A stretch of DNA of 10,808 nt from CAYRZL01 sp964428795. GTDB lineage: Bacteria; Bacillota; Clostridia; Lachnospirales; Lachnospiraceae. The stretch is taken from NCBI GenBank assembly GCA_964428795.1, contig CAYRZL010000081.1, positions 1 through 10,808 of the forward strand, given 5' to 3'. Below the pieces are notes generated by a model that made no database searches, had not been told where the DNA came from, and worked only from the letters and a program-made list of their open reading frames with translations. Below are positions 1 through 7,911 of this stretch, in pieces; position 1 is the stretch's first letter, and each line of letters starts with the position of its first letter. The translations under genes were made by a program, and so were the position numbers.

Positions 1-33
1 GTCGAGGAAGCCAAGAAAAATGTAGCCATTTAA
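1..33 (+). CDS. C-terminal end of an upstream gene (partial)
   Basis: Frame 1 reads VEEAKKNVAI and then a TAA at 31-33. This is a charged, helix-like ending of the kind seen at real C-termini. Frame 2 hits a stop within eight codons. Frame 3 stays open to a TGA at 54-56 but reads less like protein. If frame 1 is right, the gap to the next start is 45 bases with no obvious promoter or terminator, so the upstream gene would belong to the same operon as the tubulin-like gene. Ten residues are too few to name a family. Confidence 0.4.
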   Translation, partial: VEEAKKNVAI

Positions 34-78
34 TTATTATTCAATGTACTAGTTGATAAAGGATGGAGGGATTCGTAA

Positions 79-3000
79 ATGGAATTGAAATCAAAAAGCA
101 GAGCAGATATTGAAAAGCTTTTACAGGTAGGAAAAGTTGATGTTGGAAATGGAACACTCTTTGGTGTTTCTGAACGCAGAACACCAAAAACAAATGGTTT
201 GACACTTGTAATCAGTACTGGCGGAAGTGGTATGTCTTCAATCAAGGAGGCAATGCGTATCGCAGATCAGAAACTTAGGGTTGATTACAAAAATTATGTG
301 AAATTCATCGTGGTTGATTCTTCAAAAGGCGAAGTAGATGATATGAAGAGAAAGAGTAAAGGAGTTAAGACCCTTAATATTTCCTCGCCAGGTGCACAAT
401 CAAGACTTCAGCACAGCCTTCGTCCTTCATTTTTTAAGAAAATCATGCCAAAGGATTACAACATGCAGTTGATCAATGAAGACGGCGCTTCCCAAGACAG
501 AATGACGGGACGTATAAAGCTTTACGATGAGTCTGCCGGTTCGACAAACGATACATTATTTAGAAATATGATTCAGAATCTGTTCAAGACAGAATGGGCT
601 GCATATGCAAATCTTCCAATTGATATTATGATTCTGACTGGTATTTCTGGCGGTAATGGCTCTGGTACCTTTATTGATTTAGCAGCGCAGGCAAAAGTTG
701 CTTGCCCAGATCCATCTAAAGTACATGTATATGGATATATTATGCTCCCGGATACTGCTGAACGATTTGCGTCCACAGATGCTGCCAAAAGAACGTTGCA
801 CAGAAATGGTTTTGCAGCATTAAAAGAGTTGGAAAGCTATATGAGTATTGGATTCAACTTGAATCGTAAAGAGACCATTGAATCTACTCAGCCGGCAAAT
901 ACAGTAACATTTTCGCCAATCAATTTGCCATTTAACTATCCGGTTCTGATTTCCGGTGATTATGATGATGCAGTGTCAATGATTGGGGAGACGATTGTAA
1001 ACCTGATTGCAAGTAGCGAAGGTGAATTTAGCCAGGAGGCTTTTTATAGCAACCTTTATACAATGAGAGATCGTATTTTATCAAGGGCAGATATTAGTGA
1101 TAATGGAATCCTTCGCCGGGGCGCTTGCCCGGAAGATTCTCATATGTATTGCGGTATCGGTTTTGCGCATGCATCCATTCCTGAGAAAATCGTTATCCCG
1201 AATGTTGTGAGCAAGGTGTGCCAGAAAGTATATGTAGAACAGAACGTTGGAATTGCAGGAGCTCAGACAGCGACAGCATTCTGCTCAAAAAATAAGTACT
1301 TGGGACGTGCAGATTTTGAGAATGCAATTCGTTCGATTTTTGCATTAGATTCCGAACCGCAGCTGAACTCAGAGAGTTTGTATCGAAAGATTTTTAATAT
1401 CATTGCATCACATTCAAGATTAAAAGAAAATCAATGGGATGTATCTTTCCAGGAAATTGTTAATGGTGAAGTTGGCGAATATGAAAAGGGATTTAATATA
1501 GACGAAACAGCAAGACTTGCTGTAGAGCAGGTTAGAAAAGCTCTCCAAACGGAATATAACGGAATATTAACGAATTCTCAAAAGGAAATGGAAAAATATG
1601 GACCACGTGCCTTTGAATATTTGTATCATGGAACAGGCGCTATGGATCCCAATGGAGTCCAGGAAGATTTTTCAGATATTAGTATACGTGTGCTTCTCAA
1701 GACAGCTGTTGGGAAACTTACTGCATTAGCTGGAAAGCCAGGAACATGGCCTGCGCTTCTTCCACAGGAAAATATTGTTGGACGTGCTGTGGAAGCACTC
1801 TTAAAGAGCAAAGCAAATGAGTGGAAAGGCCAGGCTACTACAGCTGCACAACAGAGTGTTTATTCGAAGGTTGCGCAGTCAATGAATGGGCTTTCTGGTA
1901 TCTGGAGAGTGGAATATCAGGATAAGATCGAGCGTTTCATTGAGTCAAGCCTTCGGTTTGCGGATGTTCTTGAAACAATGAATGAATACTACAAAGGTGT
2001 TGGTAAAAGCTTGGATGCCTCTGATTTCAATGAATTTGCATCAACCACCGGTGAACGGAATGGAGTAAATTTGTGCTCTGATGCGAAAATGTATCATTGG
2101 GTAAAAGGAAATGTTGAGACGAAAGTTAACAGTATTGATGTTAACACAGTCAAAGAGGCATTAGTAAGTGACTTTTTTGCGAAGTCTGCCGATTGGACTA
2201 GCGAGGATCCTGGTAAGGCAAGAAGAGCATTTGATGATGTTATGGGACGCATTTGCGGCGTGGGCAAATATGCAACTGTTAATAACGGGTTGAATATGGG
2301 CATTACAGAGTATTTTGAAACACTTCTTGCAGATATACCGGTAGGACAGCAGCCGGTAGAGGTACAGAATGTAGTATCTCTTATTATGCAGAGGTTGCTT
2401 CAGAGCAGTGCGCCGTCACTCGATATCGAAGTCGGTTCTAAAAATTGTATCAATCAAACAATTCTTGTTCCGCAGAGTTTGATTTCAGGTCAGTATGGAC
2501 CTATGATTCAAAAAGCTTTGAAGGAAGTTCTTGGAGAAACTGGAAGGGTTGGTGTTTCTTCCGTTGTTGATGCAATCGTTTGTTATCAGACTTCTGTTGC
2601 GAATGCGTTGGCGGATCTGAAACAGCTTAATTTATGGGAAGACGCGTATGAAAGCACCAAAAACGCTACGATGCATTCTGTAAATGGTGAGTATCCTTCA
2701 AAGTATACAGAGGCTGATAAGGTAGATACGGACAGAATTCGAAGCATAAAAGGCGCAGACGTAGATCCGGTTACCAGCCAAATCTGCGGCACCGGACTTA
2801 GCTGGATGAATTATCCATCCATTAACGTAAGGCGTTATGAAGGTGAATTTGAGCAAACTCCTGCAACTATTGAGGGCGTATATCGGCGGACTAAGTTTGC
2901 CGAGAAAGTAAAATATGCTCTGTTAAACGGGATTATTGAAGAAGAATGTACAGATAATATTTACAAGTATTGGATCAACACAATCCCTGAAGACTGGAAG

Positions 3001-3834
3001 AATCTTAGTTTAAGAGGCTACCGTCCCAGAAATGCCAGTGATGCTATGGCGGGAAAAGAATTGTTTGATTATCTTGCAAAGCAGAATCCGGCAGGAAATC
3101 AGAATTATCGTAAGCAGATTATTTTAACTGGTTCGGAATTCTTTGATGAAAAAGGTTTTGACTTTAATACAATTATCTCCATCGAACACTGGACGGACGA
3201 GCAGGTAAAGAAAACGGCCCGTGGTTATATGATGAGAGCGTTGCGAAAGAATACCTATCTGTTTCAGGAGATGCAGGAGACGCTTTACCGTTATTGTGAG
3301 GTACAGGCAGAACTTTCTGCCATCATTGGTCCGATGATGGAAAAACTTCGTGCAGAGAACTTTGCTGATTTGTTCCTGTATGGCGTGATTACTTCAGATG
3401 AAGATGATTACGAGTATAAAGTACAAATTAATGAGAGAGGCTCAAACGAAATCCTTGTTACGCTTGGCCGTAGAGAAAAGGCGAGAATGGGAGATCTTGA
3501 AAAGGGACTGCTTGCTGATGAATTAAAGCTGGCGATTGTGTATCGCCGCTATAAAGCATTGGTAGAGGAAGGTACGATTACCGAAAGTCGCATCAAGGAT
3601 GTAAAAGAAGCGATTCTTGATAAGCTTTCGGACAAAGAACTTGATCAGATGATCGATAAAAATGTCGAAAAGCTTGAGAAAGAAATCAGTATTTATAAAG
3701 ATGTTGTGGCCGGTGCAAAAGATCCTGTCGATGTGCTCATGGATAAATACAATATGTCTGATAGAGATATCGAAGAAGCTGAAGCAATCGTTACATTCTA
3801 TGAGGCGGTTCAGGAATCTGTAAAGAATGTCTAA
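79..3834 (+). CDS. Large tubulin/FtsZ-superfamily protein (Tubulin_2-like), 1251 aa
   Basis: Predicted GTP-binding, filament-forming cytoskeletal protein of the bacterial tubulin-like class, probably cytoplasmic. The N-terminal ~330 residues carry the family signals in order. A strand with a glycine-rich loop, LVISTGGSGMSS (43-54), fits the first nucleotide-binding loop. FIVVDSS (76-82) follows, then a GRIKLYDE segment (144-151). ILTGISGGNGSGTF (185-198) corresponds to the tubulin signature GGGTG(S/T)G. RNGFAALKELE (242-252) resembles a conserved helix of large tubulin-like proteins. I could not place the catalytic T7 loop (NxDxxE), so hydrolysis is not assured. The remaining ~900 residues are mostly helical, ending in a charged helical tail (about 1132-1251). 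That makes it far longer than FtsZ or TubZ (~350-480 aa) but in line with the large tubulin-like families. Start: ATG at 79 with GGAGG at 65-69, spacing 9. No signal peptide or membrane segment is seen. The family call is fairly sure; the cellular job is inferred. Confidence 0.8.
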   Translation: MELKSKSRADIEKLLQVGKVDVGNGTLFGVSERRTPKTNGLTLVISTGGSGMSSIKEAMRIADQKLRVDYKNYVKFIVVDSSKGEVDDMKRKSKGVKTLNISSPGAQSRLQHSLRPSFFKKIMPKDYNMQLINEDGASQDRMTGRIKLYDESAGSTNDTLFRNMIQNLFKTEWAAYANLPIDIMILTGISGGNGSGTFIDLAAQAKVACPDPSKVHVYGYIMLPDTAERFASTDAAKRTLHRNGFAALKELESYMSIGFNLNRKETIESTQPANTVTFSPINLPFNYPVLISGDYDDAVSMIGETIVNLIASSEGEFSQEAFYSNLYTMRDRILSRADISDNGILRRGACPEDSHMYCGIGFAHASIPEKIVIPNVVSKVCQKVYVEQNVGIAGAQTATAFCSKNKYLGRADFENAIRSIFALDSEPQLNSESLYRKIFNIIASHSRLKENQWDVSFQEIVNGEVGEYEKGFNIDETARLAVEQVRKALQTEYNGILTNSQKEMEKYGPRAFEYLYHGTGAMDPNGVQEDFSDISIRVLLKTAVGKLTALAGKPGTWPALLPQENIVGRAVEALLKSKANEWKGQATTAAQQSVYSKVAQSMNGLSGIWRVEYQDKIERFIESSLRFADVLETMNEYYKGVGKSLDASDFNEFASTTGERNGVNLCSDAKMYHWVKGNVETKVNSIDVNTVKEALVSDFFAKSADWTSEDPGKARRAFDDVMGRICGVGKYATVNNGLNMGITEYFETLLADIPVGQQPVEVQNVVSLIMQRLLQSSAPSLDIEVGSKNCINQTILVPQSLISGQYGPMIQKALKEVLGETGRVGVSSVVDAIVCYQTSVANALADLKQLNLWEDAYESTKNATMHSVNGEYPSKYTEADKVDTDRIRSIKGADVDPVTSQICGTGLSWMNYPSINVRRYEGEFEQTPATIEGVYRRTKFAEKVKYALLNGIIEEECTDNIYKYWINTIPEDWKNLSLRGYRPRNASDAMAGKELFDYLAKQNPAGNQNYRKQIILTGSEFFDEKGFDFNTIISIEHWTDEQVKKTARGYMMRALRKNTYLFQEMQETLYRYCEVQAELSAIIGPMMEKLRAENFADLFLYGVITSDEDDYEYKVQINERGSNEILVTLGRREKARMGDLEKGLLADELKLAIVYRRYKALVEEGTITESRIKDVKEAILDKLSDKELDQMIDKNVEKLEKEISIYKDVVAGAKDPVDVLMDKYNMSDRDIEEAEAIVTFYEAVQESVKNV

Positions 3835-3848
3835 AGCGGTAGTTATTG

Positions 3849-3899
3849 TGCCTGTCGGGATGCTTCACATTTAGTGAACTGGTGCTGGCAGGCATTTTT
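3849..3899 (+). terminator. Probable intrinsic terminator or attenuator after the tubulin-like gene
   Basis: An outer stem pairs TGCCTGTCGG (3849-3858) with CTGGCAGGCA (3885-3894): ten pairs including two G-U. An internal loop follows, then an inner stem TTCAC/GTGAA closing an ATTTA loop. The 3' arm runs straight into five T's (3895-3899). The T-run is short, so read-through to the next gene, which points the same way, is plausible. It would let the tubulin-like protein be made in excess of the downstream components. Confidence 0.6.
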
Positions 3900-3914
3900 A
3901 TGATGATCATTTAA

Positions 3915-3929
3915 GCCTGGAAGTCAGGC
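3915..3929 (+). other. Small hairpin in the leader of the second gene
   Basis: A perfect 5-bp stem GCCTG (3915-3919) / CAGGC (3925-3929) with the loop GAAGT. It lies 35 bases before the second gene and has no T-run, so it is not a terminator by itself. Its arms resemble those of the larger hairpin just upstream (GCCTG ... CAGGC), so the two could form alternative pairings. This may be chance. Confidence 0.25.
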
Positions 3930-3952
3930 AAATAATATATTTATTAATAGTG

Positions 3953-3957
3953 AGAGG
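3953..3957 (+). promoter_or_regulatory. Ribosome binding site choosing ATG 3965 over GTG 3950
   Basis: AGAGG sits 7 bases before ATG 3965. The in-frame GTG at 3950 would place this site inside the coding region and has no comparable purine-rich site at a suitable distance, so the shorter protein is preferred. Confidence 0.6.
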
Positions 3958-3964
3958 AAACCGT

Positions 3965-5461
3965 ATGGAAACTACACTCAACGATATAAATTTATCCCAG
4001 GATGCGCTGACAGTTTTTATTAACCAGCATTCGAATAACAGCGCTATGATAGAATCGATTTTTGAAAAACTGTTTGATTCACAGCAATATATATATATGA
4101 ACAATGTACATCCGACAGGGGAAGAATTGTTTAAAATTTTAAGTGATGAAATTAACGATTACAATGCAATTCTTCCGGGATCGGAACGTATCACAGTATG
4201 TTATTATCTGCCATTATTAGATTTGACAATGGAATGGATCGATATATTTTACAAAACAGTAGAAGAGTTAAATAAACGCCATCCAATTTCTAACATGATC
4301 AATCATCATTTTATGATCTGTTTTAGTTATAGTACACAACAACCACTTGGTGGAAAAAAGGAAGAATTGTGTCAGCTAATGTGTAAATTAATGACAGATA
4401 ACAGAGGAAATATGGTATCGCATCAGTTGTATTTGCTGCGGCAGGAAGGGTTCCATCCTCTGGATAGTCAGGAGCAGGGACTTGTTCAACTTCTTCATGT
4501 TCTTAGCCGCAGAGACTATTCAAAGGTTGACCGTATAGCCGATTCATTCATCACTTATTTGAAAATGATCAACTACTCTGATTATTATCAGGATCAGGCA
4601 ATAATCTGTAATAGGAAACTTGAAGAAATCCAACAGTGGGGCTCCGAACAGAAGGATCCAGGCCTTGCAAATGTTTTTGCTTCTGTACAGTTTGCAGTTC
4701 AGGAACCGGTAAAGCAACTTGCTGATACTATTCGTATGTTCCGCAAAAGAGCTTGTCTCTATCCGGTCAGTTCTACAGAATATAAGGGGAATCCAATTAC
4801 AGGATACAAGAGACAGAGTACGAATAATCGGATTTTAAATAGACGTCAGGAAGAGTTTGTTTCTGATTCAAGAGAAAAACTGGCTGCCAGTGTAAATCTA
4901 TCTGAAACAGTAAAAATGATTGAAAATGAATTGTTTTATAAAGACTATTTGGAACTTCAGCAGTTAATTGAAGATGGAAGTATGCATCAGAAAATAATAT
5001 CTTGTGTGAATGGCATTCCCGCAGCAGGTTCTATGCAAGGGAACGAGGCGGAAATATTTGCAGACATGATTTATGAGCGTGTTAGAGCAATTGCACAAAA
5101 AGAGATCGGTAATCTTGAGAAGAAACGGAAAGATATGGAACTGCGTAAAAGGAGATATCAGAAAGATCTTGCGGAAGCAGGGCGTTATCAGAATTTGAGA
5201 GATTGCTTTGATCATATTTTTATTAATACGAGTAACATCTTGATTAATGGTATTTCACCCGTAAATCAGGATGATATTGCATTGATTAATAATAAATGTG
5301 GTGATGAATGGATGGAAAACGGATATGAGATATCAGGAGTGCAGATTGCATATCGCTATGATCCAATCAGTCCGTGCGAAATTGTTCTCCTGAAAGAATT
5401 TGATATGATTAATCTGGCAAGTGAAGATGCAATGACACGACTAGATCGTATGTTTGACTAG
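3965..5461 (+). CDS. Unrecognised helical protein of the tubulin-like/GTPase operon, 498 aa
   Basis: I do not recognise the family. There is no signal peptide, membrane helix or metal motif, so it is probably cytoplasmic. Residues ~76-83 (TVCYYLPL) and ~115-122 (HFMICFSY) look like two buried strands separated by an amphipathic helix, suggesting a small alpha/beta domain near the N-terminus. The middle (130-270) is predicted helical. Residues ~366-412 form a long charged helix with a very basic patch, KKRKDMELRKRRYQK (386-400). This could be a coiled coil or a surface for binding nucleic acid, acidic protein or phospholipid head groups. The C-terminus (450-498) returns to a mixed alpha/beta pattern. 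An in-frame GTG at 3950 would add five residues. The gene follows the terminator-like hairpin and its stop codon overlaps the next gene's ribosome binding site (TAGGAGG at 5459-5465), so the two are translationally close. A structural partner or adaptor of the tubulin-like protein is a guess. Confidence 0.85.
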   Translation: METTLNDINLSQDALTVFINQHSNNSAMIESIFEKLFDSQQYIYMNNVHPTGEELFKILSDEINDYNAILPGSERITVCYYLPLLDLTMEWIDIFYKTVEELNKRHPISNMINHHFMICFSYSTQQPLGGKKEELCQLMCKLMTDNRGNMVSHQLYLLRQEGFHPLDSQEQGLVQLLHVLSRRDYSKVDRIADSFITYLKMINYSDYYQDQAIICNRKLEEIQQWGSEQKDPGLANVFASVQFAVQEPVKQLADTIRMFRKRACLYPVSSTEYKGNPITGYKRQSTNNRILNRRQEEFVSDSREKLAASVNLSETVKMIENELFYKDYLELQQLIEDGSMHQKIISCVNGIPAAGSMQGNEAEIFADMIYERVRAIAQKEIGNLEKKRKDMELRKRRYQKDLAEAGRYQNLRDCFDHIFINTSNILINGISPVNQDDIALINNKCGDEWMENGYEISGVQIAYRYDPISPCEIVLLKEFDMINLASEDAMTRLDRMFD

Positions 5462-5473
5462 GAGGCAACAGAG

Positions 5474-6037
5474 ATGTCCTTAAAAGATAGGGTTCAGATG
5501 ACAGAAAATGGATTTAAAATTTTTCCAGATGCATCCCTGCAGCGAACACTGTATTTTGGTGAGTTTTCATTGAAAATGGGAGCAGAAGAAGATGCTGTAT
5601 TGTCCCAGATCGAATATTGGGAACCAATAAAAAATAGAGAAATTATTCCTTCACGTCCGAAGACATTTGTAGAGATTGCGGAGAAAGAAGGCGATATCAT
5701 CGTTGAAAGACATAAGTTTTTCTTTGCAGGCAGAGGTGGAAAAAATGAACTGATAATAAGTAGAAAGCGCGTAAAAAAATATGGTAAAAGGGCTTATATG
5801 GTAACAATTGAGTGGAAGGATTGTCCAAGTGAGCCTATCAACAGTGATTACATATATTTAACAAATGACAAAAATGAAAAATTCTATTTCCTGACGGAAT
5901 TTATTGAGGCACAGGAACCGGATTCCAACAAATTACTTGATAAGTATATTTATACAGTGCCTGAGGGCGAGGACGAAAACTCATTTTATGTCGAAGTAGA
6001 TCCGTTGGTTAAGAATAAGTATTCTGTATCTGAATAG
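5474..6037 (+). CDS. Unrecognised small beta-rich protein, 187 aa
   Basis: I do not recognise the family. The sequence alternates short hydrophobic/aromatic strands with charged turns, for example HKFFFAG (80-86), ELIISRKRV (92-100), AYMVTIEW (107-114) and KFYFLTEF (136-143). This suggests a compact beta-rich domain. It has a single cysteine, no signal peptide, no membrane segment and no catalytic signature that I can see. The start is ATG 5474, with AGGAGG at 5460-5465 (spacing 8), and the gap to the previous stop is only 12 bases. The position between the helical protein and the GTPase, plus the small size, would suit an adaptor or regulator in the same complex. That is inference from context only. 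Confidence 0.85.
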   Translation: MSLKDRVQMTENGFKIFPDASLQRTLYFGEFSLKMGAEEDAVLSQIEYWEPIKNREIIPSRPKTFVEIAEKEGDIIVERHKFFFAGRGGKNELIISRKRVKKYGKRAYMVTIEWKDCPSEPINSDYIYLTNDKNEKFYFLTEFIEAQEPDSNKLLDKYIYTVPEGEDENSFYVEVDPLVKNKYSVSE

Positions 6038-6043
6038 AAATGT

Positions 6044-6049
6044 AGGTGA
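6044..6049 (+). promoter_or_regulatory. Ribosome binding site choosing ATG 6055 over GTG 6046
   Basis: AGGTGA is a six-base match to the anti-Shine-Dalgarno complement and lies 5 bases before ATG 6055. The in-frame GTG at 6046 is part of this very site, so it is unlikely to be the real start. Confidence 0.65.
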
Positions 6050-6054
6050 AAAAT

Positions 6055-7896
6055 ATGATTTATGATTATTATTGTCTCGATTGTGGCAATAAATTCAGTG
6101 GGGGTCAGATTAGCTTTGATTTGGCTGAATTTTTGGGGCTTCGAGAGACACAGGGTGCGGATGTTGTGCGCAGTAAAACGACACAGATTAGTGTTGAAGA
6201 ATTAGCTGCGCTGGCAAAAGAATGTGGTAATGCATTGGAACATGAGCAGGTGAGTGAGATTTTCATCACCTTGGATGATCTACTGATACGAATGGGAAAA
6301 AATGCTGGTGGTGAGGCTTATGCTGCTGCAATGAAGGAATTTGATTATGACGGTCTTGAGGAAGCGATTCAAATGGTTTTGACCACCAGAGCCGGGGCTG
6401 AGGTCGCAAAAAATCTCGTTTCCAGTTACTCAGATGCCATTCGAAATCGTTTCACATATACTGGAACCCATGATTCTATGGGAAATCCTAACCAAACTGA
6501 GAGATTGAAATTTTCCAATTATAAAGCATCCTTCTTCATAAAACCAGAGTTTTTCGAAGGTGGAAGATCCAGATTAGTATATACGATGCAGTATAGTTGG
6601 GATAAATCATCACCGAATATGACCAAAATTGTTGCTCCAACAGTAATTCGTGGATATTGTCCAACTTGTGGCGAGCCTATTATTGATGGTGCGGGAAAGT
6701 ATAAACACATTTTGATTGGATTGCTCGGGGCACAGAGTGCAGGCAAGACAACCACCATTGTTGCAATGATGAATGAGCTTTGGGAAAGTTACGATAAAGT
6801 GGGGCTAAAATTTCCAAGTAATCCATTATGTGACAGCAAATTCTATCATCGTGAAGAGAATGATAAACTTTATAAAAACGGATGGGCTGTCAGAAAAACT
6901 GCGGTAAATACAAGTTCAGCTAGTTTCAACGCATCGCTTCAGTTGACAACAAATGACGAGAAAACTACAAAGATTATAAGTTTCATTGATATTGCAGGAG
7001 AGCAGTGTTATGACCTCGCAACCAAAGAAATGAATCATAACGCACTCAAGGTTTATCCTCTTATCAATAGCTGCGATTTATACTTGCTTTGTACATGCAT
7101 TGATCAGACAGGTTACGGTAATGCTTCTGGTGAAATCGCAGCAATTCCACCAGAAGCTGTAGTTCAGATTGCACGTAATGTTTATCAGAATCTTAGAGAT
7201 CCGAGAAAAAAACCACCATTATGTATTCTTATGACGAAGTATGATCTTGCAGATAATATCTCTAGTGGTTCTGACCCGGATAATCCATTTAAAAAAATCA
7301 AAACAAAGACAGATTACTTGTATAAAAATCAGATAGAAAATCTTTCTAACACTTATGACCACATTGCCAATGAAAATGTCCGAAAACCCCTTCGTTGGTG
7401 TTGCAAAGTATACGAAGAATTGTCTAAGGTAACGTACACTGCAATGTTGTCTTGTTCAGCACTCGGACGAGCTGCGACCAAATTTGAAGGATCTATTGAT
7501 GATCTTGTACCTTATAAGGATTCAGAAGGAAAAGAAAGACCATTTGCAAGAGTTCGAATGAATGAATTATGGAAATGGATTCTTCAGGTATGTGGTCTTT
7601 GTTCGACAAATGAGAAAATAATGACACTGCTTGAAGATGTTCCATCTTATGGAGAACACTATGCTTTATCTCAAAAACAGGCGGATGACGGAAATGGAAG
7701 ATTTATATGTACGTATCCGGCATCGCGTGCAGCTTCCAGATGCGAGGCAGTGAAGAAACTGTTTATCAAAGTTTCTGATGATGATCAACATATCATCACT
7801 GAACTGGCAGAAGGCGTAAATAAGGGATTCTTTGGGATTGGCAGAAGTACACCAGAAGATCGAATCAGTGCTTTCATTAAATCTAAGCTGAGCTGA
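6055..7896 (+). CDS. Zinc-ribbon TRAFAC-type GTPase, 613 aa
   Basis: Predicted regulatory GTPase, cytoplasmic, with no membrane segment. The GTP-binding motifs are complete and in order. G1 is GAQSAGKTT (225-233), G3 is DIAGE (312-316) at the end of a strand, G4 is TKYD (394-397, standing in for NKxD), and the probable G5 is SCSAL (466-470). Two CxxC knuckles are visible: CLDC (7-10) at the very N-terminus and CPTC (202-205) about 20 residues before the P-loop. Together they could form one split zinc ribbon around a ~190-residue helical insert. The motif set and size resemble the TRAFAC-clade GTPases (DO-GTPase type) of predicted conflict and membrane systems; that sub-family name is tentative. 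The gap to the previous gene is 17 bases and to the next 15. Start ATG 6055 is chosen from AGGTGA at 6044-6049; a GTG at 6046 would add three residues. Confidence 0.85.
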   Translation: MIYDYYCLDCGNKFSGGQISFDLAEFLGLRETQGADVVRSKTTQISVEELAALAKECGNALEHEQVSEIFITLDDLLIRMGKNAGGEAYAAAMKEFDYDGLEEAIQMVLTTRAGAEVAKNLVSSYSDAIRNRFTYTGTHDSMGNPNQTERLKFSNYKASFFIKPEFFEGGRSRLVYTMQYSWDKSSPNMTKIVAPTVIRGYCPTCGEPIIDGAGKYKHILIGLLGAQSAGKTTTIVAMMNELWESYDKVGLKFPSNPLCDSKFYHREENDKLYKNGWAVRKTAVNTSSASFNASLQLTTNDEKTTKIISFIDIAGEQCYDLATKEMNHNALKVYPLINSCDLYLLCTCIDQTGYGNASGEIAAIPPEAVVQIARNVYQNLRDPRKKPPLCILMTKYDLADNISSGSDPDNPFKKIKTKTDYLYKNQIENLSNTYDHIANENVRKPLRWCCKVYEELSKVTYTAMLSCSALGRAATKFEGSIDDLVPYKDSEGKERPFARVRMNELWKWILQVCGLCSTNEKIMTLLEDVPSYGEHYALSQKQADDGNGRFICTYPASRAASRCEAVKKLFIKVSDDDQHIITELAEGVNKGFFGIGRSTPEDRISAFIKSKLS

Positions 7897-7911
7897 TAAA
7901 GGAGCAAATAT

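Noticed and set aside
1..33. Resemblance of the upstream C-terminus (VEEAKKNV) to the end of the tubulin-like protein (VQESVKNV), hinting at a duplicated gene
   Set aside because: Five identities in eight residues of charged helix are too few to infer homology.
3910..3941. Possible promoter before the 498-aa gene (TTTAAG ... TAATAT, spacing 17)
   Set aside because: The -35 match is poor (3/6) and the region is AT-rich, so such matches are expected by chance; I could not support it.
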